DNA from: Rhizobium terrae
GTDB taxonomy: Bacteria > Pseudomonadota > Alphaproteobacteria > Rhizobiales > Rhizobiaceae
Assembly: GCF_003425685.1 (NCBI RefSeq)
Contig: NZ_QJKM01000005.1
Location: 1 to 64,000, forward strand
Direction: 5' to 3'
DNA length: 64,000 nt
The notes beneath the pieces were generated by a model, which had not been told where the DNA came from, did not search any database, and saw only the letters and a program-made list of their open reading frames with translations. The translations under genes and the position numbers were made by a program. Within the stretch, counting starts at the first letter, position 1. Each line of letters starts with the position of its first letter. Below are positions 9,397-18,437 of the stretch, one piece after another.

Positions 9397-9750
9397 TCAG
9401 GAAGCGGCGGTGTCTGGGGCCTTAACGTTGGTGGTGATGATCAGCATCAGAGCCAGCACGCCAAGCACGTAGAATGGCCAACGGAGGACTGCCGATATCC
9501 CGTAGATGGTCGGCAGAACCAGAATTAGGATGCCGAATAGAGCATCGAGCAATAGATGGAACTGAATCCTCAGGAAAACGGACGAGACCCAGCTCAGAGT
9601 CGGTGATCGCACTGTGGAGGAGAACGATCGCCCCGAGAACCACTATGGTGGCTTGGCACCATCGAGACCCAGGAGAAACGGAAGAGCAATCACGAGCAAA
9701 CCGACGACATAGTCGGCGATTCCATGTGCCATAGTGGGAATGAAACGCAC
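9397..9750 (-). pseudogene. SPW-repeat type small membrane protein, two frameshifts
   Basis: Three frames together give one protein of about 117 aa. VRFIPTMAHGIADYVVGLLV...LLGLDGA is followed by a shift near 9650 to TIVVLGAIVLLHSAITDSEL. A shift near 9600 then leads to FLRIQFHLLLDALFGILILVLP and RWPFYVLGVLALMLI. The pattern matches the rhizobial four-helix SPW/DUF-type membrane proteins. The GTG start at 9750 has AGGAG upstream. Two frameshifts in 354 bases mean decay or sequencing error. Confidence 0.6.
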
Positions 9751-9875
9751 GGATGCTCCTGATAACCGGTAATGTGGACCGCCAAACCGCAGAGGCGACC
9801 ATTTGTTCCGCCTGTGCCCTCCACCTACAACGGCGTCTGCACGGTCACACCGTCCTTTGGAGTGGCCGTCGCGAA

Positions 9876-10667
9876 TCATGTCTTGATCCAGTTGAGGCAG
9901 CCGGCGGGGATGATCGAATCGCCGACCAACAACGCGCCATGGCGATAAAGGTCACTCCGCCGCGCGCCATTCGAAAGATCGATCGCCCATAGCTGCTCGG
10001 ACTGGTCGACCCAAACTATTCGCCCATCGACGGCTTGAACTGCGGCATAAGCTTCGGCCGAGGTTATACCAGGCCGGAACATCACCATGACCGTCGACTC
10101 TTTCGGGGCAGGCAGTGCGGCGAGCGGCCCCGCCACCATCGCCGCCAGCACAAGGCCAAAAGGAGAACGGGCCGTCCGTCCCCCAGACGCTGAGCCGCCT
10201 CCGCGTATGATCCAGCCGATTACCAGGGGGACCAGCCCGAAAACCATCAACCAGAGCAAGTCCCAGAACAGAGGGTTATCGACCTCCATGCGGATGCGGT
10301 GAATGCCGAGGACCCAGTGCGAGAGAAGGGCGTCAAGAACGTGCCAGATGCCAAATCCGACGATCGCGTTCGCAAGCAACCGGCGATCAGCGCCCGCGCT
10401 GGAGAACTCTCGCCGGGTATGGGCCAACAGCCAGAGACCGACGCCGGTGATGACATACATCAGGATGTGGAAGAGGCCGTCTGTCAGGATGAGGATGCGG
10501 ATATCCTGGCGCGCTTCCTCAATCCCGCTCAACAGATGGTGCCACTGCAATATCTGATGCAACAGAATGCCGTCGAAGAAGCCGCCCAAACCAAAGCCGA
10601 GTGCAAGCCCTGCCAGCTCAAAGTGCCTGGAGAATGGCCGTCCCGGATTTGCGATTGCGTCAGCCAA
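9876..10667 (-). CDS. DUF2243 domain integral membrane protein
   Basis: A 263-aa membrane protein. The DUF2243 part (about 15-165) has LGFGLGGFFDGILLHQILQWHHLLSG, DGLFHILMYVITGVGLWLL and the helix pairs IVGFGIWHVLDALLSHWVLG and LLWLMVFGLVPLVIGW. After about residue 190 a soluble tail of about 70 aa follows (FRPGITSAEAYAAVQAVDGRI...LWAIDLSNG). Such proteins often sit with cytochrome oxidase assembly genes, but not here. Function unknown. Confidence 0.8.
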   Translation of the reverse strand: MADAIANPGRPFSRHFELAGLALGFGLGGFFDGILLHQILQWHHLLSGIEEARQDIRILILTDGLFHILMYVITGVGLWLLAHTRREFSSAGADRRLLANAIVGFGIWHVLDALLSHWVLGIHRIRMEVDNPLFWDLLWLMVFGLVPLVIGWIIRGGGSASGGRTARSPFGLVLAAMVAGPLAALPAPKESTVMVMFRPGITSAEAYAAVQAVDGRIVWVDQSEQLWAIDLSNGARRSDLYRHGALLVGDSIIPAGCLNWIKT

Positions 10668-10800
10668 AATCCTTCTCCCGCAACGCTTGGCGGTTGAATC
10701 GCTTCCCGATGCGAACTGAGGTCAGCGATGGGGGAACCTGCTATCTTTAAATCCCGCCGTGGCTGCGGCGAGCATCACGTCCTCATCCCGGTCGGATTCG

Positions 10801-11331
10801 CTACTCGTTGAGATCCTCGGCCATCTGGAGGTGATGTTCCAGCGCTGGGCGGGTCTTGGCCGCCCACGCCTTCAGTTCCACATCCTCGCCCTCTTCGCCA
10901 TATCGCTTGAAGAGATCGACCGCATCTTCGTGGACGTCTTCCTGGTCCGAATGGTATTGCTTGGTGAAGTCGTCGCCCTGCAGCTTCTTCAGATCGTCCA
11001 GCATGCTCTGATGAGCGGAGGACATCGCCGTCGGAATAGTCGCCTGAACCTTGCCGCCGATAACAAGGCTCTTCAGTTCATCCGACGTCTTCTGATGATC
11101 CGTCAACATCTGCTGTGCGAAAGTCTTCGTTTTGTCGTCCGAACGTTCGACCGCCAGTTTGCTGGACTCAATCTCGAACATGTCGCTGCTCGCCGCTTCG
11201 GTGACGAAATCCTGCGTCTTGGGTGCGACGCCCATGACCGAGTTGACGCCAGACTTTTCCGCGGCGGATTGCGCGAAAGCGGCGGAGCCTGCAGTAGCAA
11301 GGATGATGGATGCGTAGATAAATGCTCTCAT
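10801..11331 (-). CDS. DUF4142 domain exported protein
   Basis: A 176-aa predicted periplasmic protein. A signal peptide (MRAFIYASIILATAGSAAFA-QS) precedes a DUF4142 ferritin-like helical domain: FVTEAASSDMFEIESSKLAV, FAQQMLTDHQKTSDELK, MLDDLKKLQGDDFTKQY and a C-terminal AKTRPALEHHLQMAEDL. The ATG at 11331 follows AGGAGGTCGTC. DUF4142 proteins are common in stress loci of rhizobia; their biochemical role is unknown. Confidence 0.85.
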   Translation of the reverse strand: MRAFIYASIILATAGSAAFAQSAAEKSGVNSVMGVAPKTQDFVTEAASSDMFEIESSKLAVERSDDKTKTFAQQMLTDHQKTSDELKSLVIGGKVQATIPTAMSSAHQSMLDDLKKLQGDDFTKQYHSDQEDVHEDAVDLFKRYGEEGEDVELKAWAAKTRPALEHHLQMAEDLNE

Positions 11332-11497
11332 GACGACCTCCTGTTGAACCAAGGGGCGAACCTTCGGCGCGTCCTATGGTTCCCGGCAAGGAGGAACTTT
11401 GAGCCGGCACCAGGACTTATGGCTTTGGCATTCCGGGAGGTTTCATGACAGATTGATCAGGGTGCCCGTCGCGGATATTGCCGCCCGACTTGAGGCG

Positions 11498-11688
11498 ATG
11501 ACACAGGACGAGGTTTCTTCCACCATGAGCGATCTGGATCTGCGAGCGAAGGCGAGGAATGCGAGGAGGCCCTGTCACGGATCGTATCGGTCGAGGAAGA
11601 AATCAAAAGGCGCTTTCCAGATCATCTGCTGGCGCCATATCGCGAGTGGAAGAGATCCGAAGCGCTGCCAGGACGCGGGGTCGGATAG
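11498..11688 (+). pseudogene. Small frameshifted hypothetical ORF
   Basis: The frame MTQDEVSSTMSDLDLRAKA shifts near 11555 into EECEEALSRIVSVEEEIKRR and continues LAPYREWKRSEALPGRGVG to a stop. Together the pieces give a plausible 60-65 aa helical protein, while each frame alone does not. No family recognised. This is a reconstruction, so confidence is low. The rest of 11332-11753 holds nothing else recognisable. Confidence 0.3.
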
Positions 11689-11753
11689 CCCCCTTGCGCC
11701 GACGCCTTTCACACAGGTCGTTTAATTGGCGCTGAGAGTGACATCGGAAGCTT

Positions 11754-12290
11754 ATGATATACTTCATCAGCGACACCCATTTTTCAGATCCGCGCGTCCT
11801 GCGGATAGACCGTCGGCCGTTTCCCGACATGGTGGAGCACGACGTCGCGTTGATCCGGAACTGGAATGCGATCGTCGACGAAGAGGATGAGGTTTGGCAT
11901 CTGGGGGACTTCATGTTCGCGCGAGGAGGCGATTGCGACCAGCTCCTGTCGAGGCTGAACGGGCGCAAGCATCTGGTCATCGGCAACAACGACCCCGTGA
12001 CGACTGCGACCGCGGCGGGCTGGGCAAGCGCCCAGCATTACGCCGAGATCCTTCTTGGCGGCCACCTGCTTGTCCTTTGTCATTACCCATTCCGAACTTG
12101 GAACAAGATGGGCAAGAAGTCGATCAATCTGCACGGCCATTCTCACGGCAGGCTGAAACCTATGCCTCGGCAGTTCGATGTCGGCATCGACGCACGCGGC
12201 CTGAGACCCGTCTCTCTCCAGACGTTGCTAACCTCATCGAGGCAGAGCCGACCGGACGATGGCGGCGATTCAGCCCCGATCGACCGATGA
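11754..12290 (+). CDS. Metallophosphoesterase (calcineurin-like)
   Basis: A 178-aa two-metal phosphoesterase with the full motif series: ISDTHF (D-x-H), VWHLGDFMF (G-D), IGNND (GN-H/N-D), LCHYPF and LHGHSHG. It resembles the small phage-type and bacterial calcineurin-like hydrolases of this size. Substrate unknown; cytoplasmic, with no signal peptide. Monocistronic and convergent with the esterase gene that ends 4 bases downstream. Confidence 0.88.
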   Translation: MIYFISDTHFSDPRVLRIDRRPFPDMVEHDVALIRNWNAIVDEEDEVWHLGDFMFARGGDCDQLLSRLNGRKHLVIGNNDPVTTATAAGWASAQHYAEILLGGHLLVLCHYPFRTWNKMGKKSINLHGHSHGRLKPMPRQFDVGIDARGLRPVSLQTLLTSSRQSRPDDGGDSAPIDR

Positions 12291-12294
12291 CGCC

Positions 12295-13278
12295 TTACAT
12301 GGGCTTGGCGCCGACATTTCCAGCCCGCTCGGTCTTTCGCTGCGATAGGACGTTGTTCATCCAGTCACGGCCGAACCGGTTTGTCTTCGCAGCCAGTGAG
12401 GTCGGGAACCTGTTGAAGCCATGCGGCGCTTCCGGGACGATGAGAGATTCCGCATTGCCGTTCTCTTTTTGCCATTTCGCGCTCATCTCGATGCTGTCGT
12501 CCAAGATCGGATCCAGGCTGGCGGCGATGAAGAGCGCCGGTGGAAGATCATGGAGGTCTGCATGGAGAGGGCCTCGCGCACGATCTGCCGGAAGGGAAAG
12601 GGTAAGGCGGGCAAGATTTGCCAGCGCGGACCGGTCGTCGATCAGCAGACTCCGCCGCGAGTTGGCGCGCAAGCTTGGGGAGCCGGTCAGATCGAAGCCT
12701 CCACAGACCGAATAAAAACCGAGGACGTTATCATGCTTGCCGACAGAGCGCAGATGAAGCAGCGCTTCCACCGCCAGGTGGGCGCCAGAGGATTCTCCGG
12801 AGAGAAACAAATCCTGCACGCCAAATCGCTGGAGATTGTCGGCCAGCCATTCAGTGACGGCACTACATTCCTGCACTGTCGAGGCAAGATCGTCATCGAT
12901 GGCATTACGGAACTCGACAACGGCGACGACAAGGCCGCACTCCCTTGCCATCGACGCTGCAAGCCGGTCTTCGAGGCGGGCGTTCCCGAGCACCCAGGCG
13001 CCGCCATGAAAATGCACCAGCATGGCCTGGGGAACGGTATCCGGTCGGACGACACGGATACGGGTGGAAAGATCCGGAATCTCGATGACGGAAACACGGC
13101 GCCGTAACCTGCGGACGTCGGGCACCACAAGTTGGGCAACCGTCAGCACCCCTTGGACAAGGCGCGCATTCCAGCGGCGCCCGGTCTGGTAACGGGGCAG
13201 AAAGCTCAGGAGCCGATTGAGACGGCGGGCCTGCGCAAGATCGTCATCGTTGAAGATGTCGCCGACCACCGCCTTCAT
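12295..13278 (-). CDS. Alpha/beta hydrolase, hormone-sensitive-lipase-like esterase
   Basis: A 327-aa family IV esterase. The oxyanion-hole motif is HFHGGAW, the nucleophile elbow GESSGAHLA, the acid ASLDPILDD and the base PHGFNRF, all in the usual order. The start at 13278 (MKAVVGDIFND) fits the family better than the ATG 14 codons upstream, which would add a charged stretch. No signal peptide. It would hydrolyse short-chain esters or a related substrate; the natural target is unknown. Confidence 0.85.
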   Translation of the reverse strand: MKAVVGDIFNDDDLAQARRLNRLLSFLPRYQTGRRWNARLVQGVLTVAQLVVPDVRRLRRRVSVIEIPDLSTRIRVVRPDTVPQAMLVHFHGGAWVLGNARLEDRLAASMARECGLVVAVVEFRNAIDDDLASTVQECSAVTEWLADNLQRFGVQDLFLSGESSGAHLAVEALLHLRSVGKHDNVLGFYSVCGGFDLTGSPSLRANSRRSLLIDDRSALANLARLTLSLPADRARGPLHADLHDLPPALFIAASLDPILDDSIEMSAKWQKENGNAESLIVPEAPHGFNRFPTSLAAKTNRFGRDWMNNVLSQRKTERAGNVGAKPM

Positions 13279-14653
13279 GATTAGGAACTTCCTGTGGAAT
13301 CTCCCGGCGATCTCGGACATCTCCCCGGGTGGTGCAGTCGGGTGTAGAGGCCCGACGGCACGGTGGTGGCCCGCTGGATCTTTCGCCCTGGGTCGCCAAA
13401 CACGCCCAGACTACCATACCATTGCTGCCGTCCCGACTGAAGGACTGTCCGAATCGGATCAGCAGTTCCAGACGGAATTTATGAATGATGCGGCAGACGG
13501 CGTAGGCCGAGCGTTAGTATGCGATGCCAGTCTCGTCTCCTCAACGCGGCTGAGATTATCGGAACCAAAACCAACGATCGAAACGGAATTCCGAACATCC
13601 GGCAGGCCCATACGATTTGCATCTAAGTCGTCGCGGTCGCGAAGACACCGGCGCCAATTGGGCAGAAGCCGATCGTGCCACAACGCTTTCCAGCAGCACA
13701 GTTCCCACTTAATGGGGGTAACGAACACCTCAGGGTGAGGGGTAGCACAGCCCGCCACGATCAGCCCCGGCTGTGGCCGCTCCGCGACGCCTTTTAGAAT
13801 TTCTGTAATCTTGTCGCGGTTGTGGTAACCGGCCGCGGCGAAAGCGCCTTCAAGGACCCGCACTGCATCCTCGTTCGAAGAGGCTGCACAACGGTGAGTT
13901 CAGGCATGGCCCAGCGCGCTCCTTCGTTTCGTCAAATGCTCGCATGCCGATCGTCGCCGGATTCACGCAATCCATCATTGTTGCTTTTCCTCCGGCCATT
14001 CCTCCAAAAAATCGAAGATGTCGCCCAGGCATCCCATTTCCTGAATAAAGTGCTTTTTTTTCACGAAAAGAGGTCGGTTAAACAGAGTACCGGTCCTTGC
14101 GTCCTCCAACGTGATCGGTTTGATGGCCATGATCTAGAAGGACGACGTTGCGCCTTCAAGATGGTGGAAGAGCTTCAAAGGCAACAAAAAAGGCCGGGGC
14201 GAAACCGCACCGACCTTCCTCATTATCGCTAACTCACCCGTGCCAGTACATCCGTGGTCAAAAGTATTGAAGCGACGGCGGCGATTGCGAGCGGCGAATT
14301 CGCTCCAGCGCTCATCAGCAATGCCGATGGAAATGATATAGGCAGCCTTTGTGTCCAAAACAAGCCCGGTCCGGGCGCTTGATTGTCACAACACCTCTCT
14401 CCCGAACGAGGTTGACAAGACTTGGTCAACAGTCGAGCCATCTCTCTCCTTGCTCAACGGCGTCCTCAGGAAACAGCGAGTGTCTGAAGGAAAGAGGATA
14501 GTGCCGGTTGTCGTTTGAGGCTGCAAACCGGAAGCCGGTACGTATGCTTTCGTGGTACGAGCGTCTGACAGTCTTCTCCATCGTTCATCCCTCCTTGTTG
14601 GCCAAGGATGCCGGCGGCCTCCAGAAGGCCGACCGCCGGCCGGGTTGGATCGA
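13279..14653. other. 1.4-kb stretch with no convincing gene
   Basis: Several open frames exist, the longest minus-strand one at 13459-13863 (134 codons, RVLEGAFAAAGYHNRDKITE...). None shows a known domain or a consistent start, and amino acid composition late in that frame looks random. A second one at 14134-14358 is equally uninformative. The stretch may be gene debris. The promoter of the esterase gene should lie near 13320-13400. Confidence 0.45.
14610..14640 (-). terminator. Strong GC hairpin downstream of the Hsp20 genes
   Basis: The 8-bp arms GCCGGCGG and CCGCCGGC, with an additional inner CCT/AGG pairing, lie just after the stop of the 14654 Hsp20 gene. No clear U-run follows on the minus strand, so it may end the transcript with Rho or protect its 3' end. 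Confidence 0.4.
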
Positions 14654-15163
14654 TTAGTTCTTGATGGCGATGCGCTTGACCTGCGACTGCGCCTTCTCGG
14701 ACTTCGGCAAGGTCACCGTCAGCACACCGTTCTTGAAGCGGGCGTCGACCTGGTCTTCCTTGACCTCGATGCCGAGCGGGATGCGGCGCTCGAACCGGCC
14801 GTAATAGCGTTCGGAGAACTGGCGATCCTTGTCCTCGTTCTCGGAACGCTTTTCGCCCCTCAGCGTCAGCACGCCGTCGTTGAGCAGGACCTCGATGTCC
14901 TTCTCCTCAAGGCCGGGCACCTCGGCCGTCACCTCTATCTCCTTGTCGGTATCAGAGATCTCGACGTTCGGCCACCCGGCACGAAATGCGGACGTCCGGG
15001 CAAGCGGCGCAAGGCCGGAGCCGAAGCCGCGGAAGACGTCATCGAACAGGCGGTTCACCTCGCGATGAAGCGACACGAATGGATCGCGGTCGCCATCGCG
15101 CAGGAGACTCGGAAACTGGTTGCCATTGTTGCGGTTCCAGGGAATCAAATCACGAACACTCAT
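14654..15163 (-). CDS. Small heat-shock protein Hsp20
   Basis: A 169-aa alpha-crystallin chaperone that holds unfolding proteins. A variable N-terminus has LFDDVFRGFG. The alpha-crystallin domain (about 50-155) contains NVEISDTDKEIEVTAEVPGL, DGVLTLRGEKR, RFERRIPLG and FKNGVLTVTLPK. The C-terminal I-x-I anchor is IAI in KRIAIKN. AAAGGAG precedes the ATG. It lies 91 bases downstream of a second Hsp20 gene and is presumably co-transcribed from its heat-shock promoter. Confidence 0.92.
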   Translation of the reverse strand: MSVRDLIPWNRNNGNQFPSLLRDGDRDPFVSLHREVNRLFDDVFRGFGSGLAPLARTSAFRAGWPNVEISDTDKEIEVTAEVPGLEEKDIEVLLNDGVLTLRGEKRSENEDKDRQFSERYYGRFERRIPLGIEVKEDQVDARFKNGVLTVTLPKSEKAQSQVKRIAIKN

Positions 15164-15254
15164 GTTTCTTCTCCTTTGGTTCAGTCGATAAAGCTTTCCT
15201 GCTGGCGCCGAGCATCGCCCGGCGCCTTATGCGCGTATTGCGCTGCTGGAAGGC

Positions 15255-15731
15255 TCAAGCCGCGTGTTTCTCGGCCTCGATCTGCCTCGTCTCGGCCTTC
15301 GGCATGGCCGTATCGGTTGCGATCTCGATCTGGCGCGGCTTCATCTCTTCCGGGATCTCGCGCTTGAGATCGATGGTCAGCAGACCGTTGACGAGGCCAG
15401 CACCTACAACCTTGACATGGTCGGCGAGCTCGAACCGACGCTGGAACGAGCGGCCGGCAATGCCGCGATGCAGATACTGCACATCTTCATCATTCGCCTT
15501 CTGACCCGAGACGACGAGCATGTTCTGCTCCTGGGTAATCGCCAATTCGTCCTGCGAGAAGCCCGCCACTGCCATGGCGATACGATAGTTGTCCTCGCCG
15601 GACTTGACGATGTCGTACGGCGGCCAGTTGTCGATCGTCTCGACGCGGCTTGCGGCATCGAGGGCGTTCAACATTCGGTCGAAACCGATGCTCGACCGGA
15701 ACAGGGGAGAGAAATCGAGGTTTGTCCTCAT
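15255..15731 (-). CDS. Small heat-shock protein Hsp20 (IbpA/class A type)
   Basis: A 158-aa alpha-crystallin protein of the IbpA-like rhizobial class A. It begins MRTNLDFSPLFRSSIGFDRM, with the domain core NWPPYDIVKSGEDNYRIAMA, YLHRGIAGRSFQRRFELADH and GLLTIDLKREIPEE, and a long C-terminal tail. The ATG at 15731 is 8 bases after GGAGG; the ATG at 15737 is only 2 bases after it. The leader resembles a ROSE thermometer and a sigma-32 promoter lies upstream. First gene of the two-gene sHSP operon. Confidence 0.92.
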   Translation of the reverse strand: MRTNLDFSPLFRSSIGFDRMLNALDAASRVETIDNWPPYDIVKSGEDNYRIAMAVAGFSQDELAITQEQNMLVVSGQKANDEDVQYLHRGIAGRSFQRRFELADHVKVVGAGLVNGLLTIDLKREIPEEMKPRQIEIATDTAMPKAETRQIEAEKHAA

Positions 15732-15829
15732 AGCCATATCCTCCTTTGAAGCAACATGGAACGAGGAGACGCCAAGAGAAACCGGCGTCTCCTGGACTTC
15801 GTCGATCCTCATGGGGCATCGACAATATC
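15732..15829 (-). promoter_or_regulatory. ROSE-like RNA thermometer in the sHSP leader
   Basis: The 5' leader of the Hsp20 operon contains a perfect 9-bp hairpin (GGAGACGCC/GGCGTCTCC, 15765-15792). Closer to the start is UUGCU (15750-15754 on the minus strand), 4 bases before the AGGAGG site, the signature pair of ROSE elements that mask the Shine-Dalgarno at low temperature. ROSE elements are known in front of rhizobial small heat-shock genes. Assigned by eye; no folding was computed. Confidence 0.65.
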
Positions 15830-15858
15830 GATATAATTCAGTGGCTTGCGGTTTCAAG
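15830..15858 (-). promoter_or_regulatory. Putative sigma-32 (RpoH) promoter of the sHSP operon
   Basis: On the minus strand, CTTGAA (15853-15858) and TATATC (15830-15835) are separated by 17 bases, matching the alphaproteobacterial heat-shock promoter pattern. It lies about 100 bases upstream of the Hsp20 start, leaving room for the ROSE-like leader. Confidence 0.6.
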
Positions 15859-15922
15859 AGGAGTCGACTTTCATAAGTTGAAAATTGATTTTTTTTGACG
15901 GCGCCACCACATCGGAGGAGAG

Positions 15923-16168
15923 ATGGAGAGAGGAGAAATGGACATGCCAATGACTTCAGACGACGTCATCGCCATCCTTGGACCTGTCGACGAAATTCTC
16001 GTGGCCGATGTCATCGCGACAGGCGCGACGCAGACTGAACTCGCAGAGGCATTCGCATGGGTCAGCAATGATGAAGCCTTGATAGGGGAAGGGCGGCATC
16101 TGCCGGCAGGCAGGGTGGCTGCGCTCGTCGATCTGCTGACCGCCGATGAGGAGGAGCAAGCCGACTAA
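15923..16168 (+). CDS. Conserved small hypothetical protein
   Basis: Up to 81 aa; core VIAILGPVDEILVADVIATGATQTELAEAFAW, then NDEALIGEGRHLPAGRVAALVDLL. This pattern of a GPVD turn, an ATGAT-x-x-EL helix and EG-x-x-LP-x-GRVA recurs in rhizobial small proteins as I recall; function unknown. Starts at 15923, 15938, 15944 and 15950 are possible; GGAG 8 bases before 15944 favours that ATG. Divergent from the sHSP operon. Confidence 0.65.
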   Translation: MERGEMDMPMTSDDVIAILGPVDEILVADVIATGATQTELAEAFAWVSNDEALIGEGRHLPAGRVAALVDLLTADEEEQAD

Positions 16169-16211
16169 CCTGGTTGGCAAGGCTGCCAGCCGGTGCAATC
16201 GCCGAACCGGT

Positions 16212-18422
16212 TCATGCCGTCGCAAGCACCCGGACATCGCCCCTGCGGTGGATCACCTCAACCACCACATGGCGACCGGAGCGGCGAAGAGCAACGTCGG
16301 CCGAGCCGGTGCCGATCAGCAGATGCCGCAAGGTAACCTCGTCGAGAAAGGCCGGCAGGTGCGGCTCTTCGAATTTGATCTGCATACTGTGCGGATCAAA
16401 TTCGAGGCCGAGGCAGGATTGCAGCAGGAAGAGCGGCGCTGCGGCTGACCAGGCTTGTGGAGAGCAGGCCACGGGATAGAAGGTCGGCCCCTGTGCGCGC
16501 TGACGTGGCAGCCCGCAGAAGAGTTCGGGAAGGCGGCGCAGGTCGATATAGGTCGAGGCGGCAAACAGCCCCTCGAAAATCCGTGCCGCTTCGGCCCGAT
16601 AGCCATAGCGAGCCAGGCCGCTGGCGATCAAGGCATTGTCATGCGGCCAGATCGAGCCGTTGTGATAGCTCATGGGATTGTAGCGCGCTTCCGTGGAAGG
16701 CACTGTGCGGATGCCCCAGCCACAGAAGGACGAAGCGCTCATCAGCGTAAGGACAACTTGTCTGGCACGCTCGGGATAGGCAATGCCGGTGAAGAGCGCG
16801 TGGCCGGCATTCGATGACCGGACCCGACAGGGGCGTTTATCTCCGTCCAAAGCAAGCACATAAGTGCCCAGTTCCTCATCGAAGAAGCTCGTGTCGAAGG
16901 CGCGGCGCAGACCTTCGGCCCGCGCGAGAAAGCGTGCGGCCTGTTCCGGCCGGTCGAGCACGCGGAAGATTTCCGCCGCCGCCTGCCAGGCGCCGTGGAC
17001 ATAGGCCTGAACCTCGGCGATGGCGATCAGCCCCCTGGCGAGCGTTCCGTCCGCATGGAAGACGGAATCGTGGCTATCTTTCCATGCCTGGTTGATCAAT
17101 CCTTCTTCGGTGAGCCGTCCATACTCGACGAAACCGTCGCCGTCGCGGTCGCCATGCTCGTCGATCCATGTCAGCGCCGCCTCGATATGCGGCAGAAGAC
17201 GGTCGATGGTCGCAAGATCGCCTGTCCGCTTGAGATATTGGCCGGCCAACATCACGAACAACGGCGTTGAATCGATGCTGCCGTAGTAGCGCCGGAAAGG
17301 AACTTCGCCAAGTTCGGCCATTTCTCCGGCACGTACCTCATGCAGGATCTTTCCGGGCTCGGCGTCTGAGGCGGGGTCCACTTCGGTGGCCTGGTTCGCC
17401 GCCAGATGCCCAAGAACACCGCGTGCGATCTCTGGATCGAGCCAGAGCGTTTCCAACGCGGTGATAAGGGCATCTCGGCCGAAGACCGTGCTGAACCACG
17501 GAATGCCTGCATAAGGGTAAGGCCCTTCCGGCTTGTCGGTCATCAGCATGTAAAGGTCGGAAACGCTGCGTCGAGCCATCTCATTGAATATCTCGTTCGA
17601 CGTCGCGATTGCAGCCGCGCGCGAGGACGAGGCGCGCAAGGCGCGGCGGGCATCCCGCAGAGCAAGAAAAAGCGAGCGGTGGCCCGGCCGTTGTGCGCCG
17701 GCCTGATCGCAACCTATCTCGATAAACATCGATTGGGCTTCGTGCGGCGCCAGATGGAGATTATAGATGACATGGCCGCTCCCGAGCTCGTTCGGCTGTG
17801 GATCGAAGGAAAGCCGGGTGGTTCGCTTCCGATCGTCCAGGCCGACATAGGAGAGCAAGATCGAATCCTGCTCCACGACGGCGGGAAAATGTCGCCCCCT
17901 CCTGGCTCTCGTGGTTCCCCGCACTTCGAAAAGATCTGCGAAATCTGACGCGAACTCGATCCCGATGCACACGTGCCGCGGCTGGTCGTCATAGTTCATC
18001 ACGCTCAATCGCTCGTAACATCGTGCATTCCAGAGGAAGCGGGATCTGCGCAGGTGAATCAGGTCATGCTCCAGAACGAGCTTTCCCTTGTCATCGAAGA
18101 GATCGGGATTGGTGAGATCGCAAGTCAGTGTCGCATTGTCGTCGCGTAGCGTCGATGACAACAGCATCGGCCGCTTGTTATTGATCGTCAGATAAAGGTG
18201 CGAGAGATAGCGCGTATCGCGATGGAAAAGGCCTTCCGGGCTCCCGGGCCCGGAAAGCGCGTCGCCATTGTGATCGAAGACCGCGAAGGTGTCCCCGTGC
18301 TTCAGGGTGCGCGGCCGTCGCTCCTGCAGCGACGCGGAAGCTGGAATGAAGAACTGCGCTATCGGCATCCCCTGGCCTGCCGGTTCGGGGACTGAATTGC
18401 TGCCTGCAGAAGCGATCGGCAT
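16212..18422 (-). CDS. Amylo-alpha-1,6-glucosidase (glycogen debranching type)
   Basis: A 736-aa cytoplasmic enzyme. The N-terminal bacterial debranching domain (about 35-230) has TFAVFDHNGDALSGPGSPEG and LFHRDTRYLSHLYLTINN. The (alpha/alpha)6 toroid glucosidase domain (about 290-700) has GIPWFSTVFGRDALITALET, DGDGFVEYGRL, INQAWKDSHDSVFHADG and MSYHNGSIWPHDNALIASGL, where catalytic acids of GH63/GH133-like enzymes lie. It ends near FDPHSMQIKFEEPHL. It follows the glycosyltransferase gene by 15 bases, so the two form an operon, probably for storage or stress glucan metabolism. Confidence 0.88.
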   Translation of the reverse strand: MPIASAGSNSVPEPAGQGMPIAQFFIPASASLQERRPRTLKHGDTFAVFDHNGDALSGPGSPEGLFHRDTRYLSHLYLTINNKRPMLLSSTLRDDNATLTCDLTNPDLFDDKGKLVLEHDLIHLRRSRFLWNARCYERLSVMNYDDQPRHVCIGIEFASDFADLFEVRGTTRARRGRHFPAVVEQDSILLSYVGLDDRKRTTRLSFDPQPNELGSGHVIYNLHLAPHEAQSMFIEIGCDQAGAQRPGHRSLFLALRDARRALRASSSRAAAIATSNEIFNEMARRSVSDLYMLMTDKPEGPYPYAGIPWFSTVFGRDALITALETLWLDPEIARGVLGHLAANQATEVDPASDAEPGKILHEVRAGEMAELGEVPFRRYYGSIDSTPLFVMLAGQYLKRTGDLATIDRLLPHIEAALTWIDEHGDRDGDGFVEYGRLTEEGLINQAWKDSHDSVFHADGTLARGLIAIAEVQAYVHGAWQAAAEIFRVLDRPEQAARFLARAEGLRRAFDTSFFDEELGTYVLALDGDKRPCRVRSSNAGHALFTGIAYPERARQVVLTLMSASSFCGWGIRTVPSTEARYNPMSYHNGSIWPHDNALIASGLARYGYRAEAARIFEGLFAASTYIDLRRLPELFCGLPRQRAQGPTFYPVACSPQAWSAAAPLFLLQSCLGLEFDPHSMQIKFEEPHLPAFLDEVTLRHLLIGTGSADVALRRSGRHVVVEVIHRRGDVRVLATA

Positions 18423-18437
18423 GATGGCCTCCGGTTT

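Noticed and set aside
13459..13863. 134-codon minus-strand frame
   Set aside because: Readable beginning, but no family resemblance and an atypical second half; not listed as a gene, only mentioned in the gap entry.
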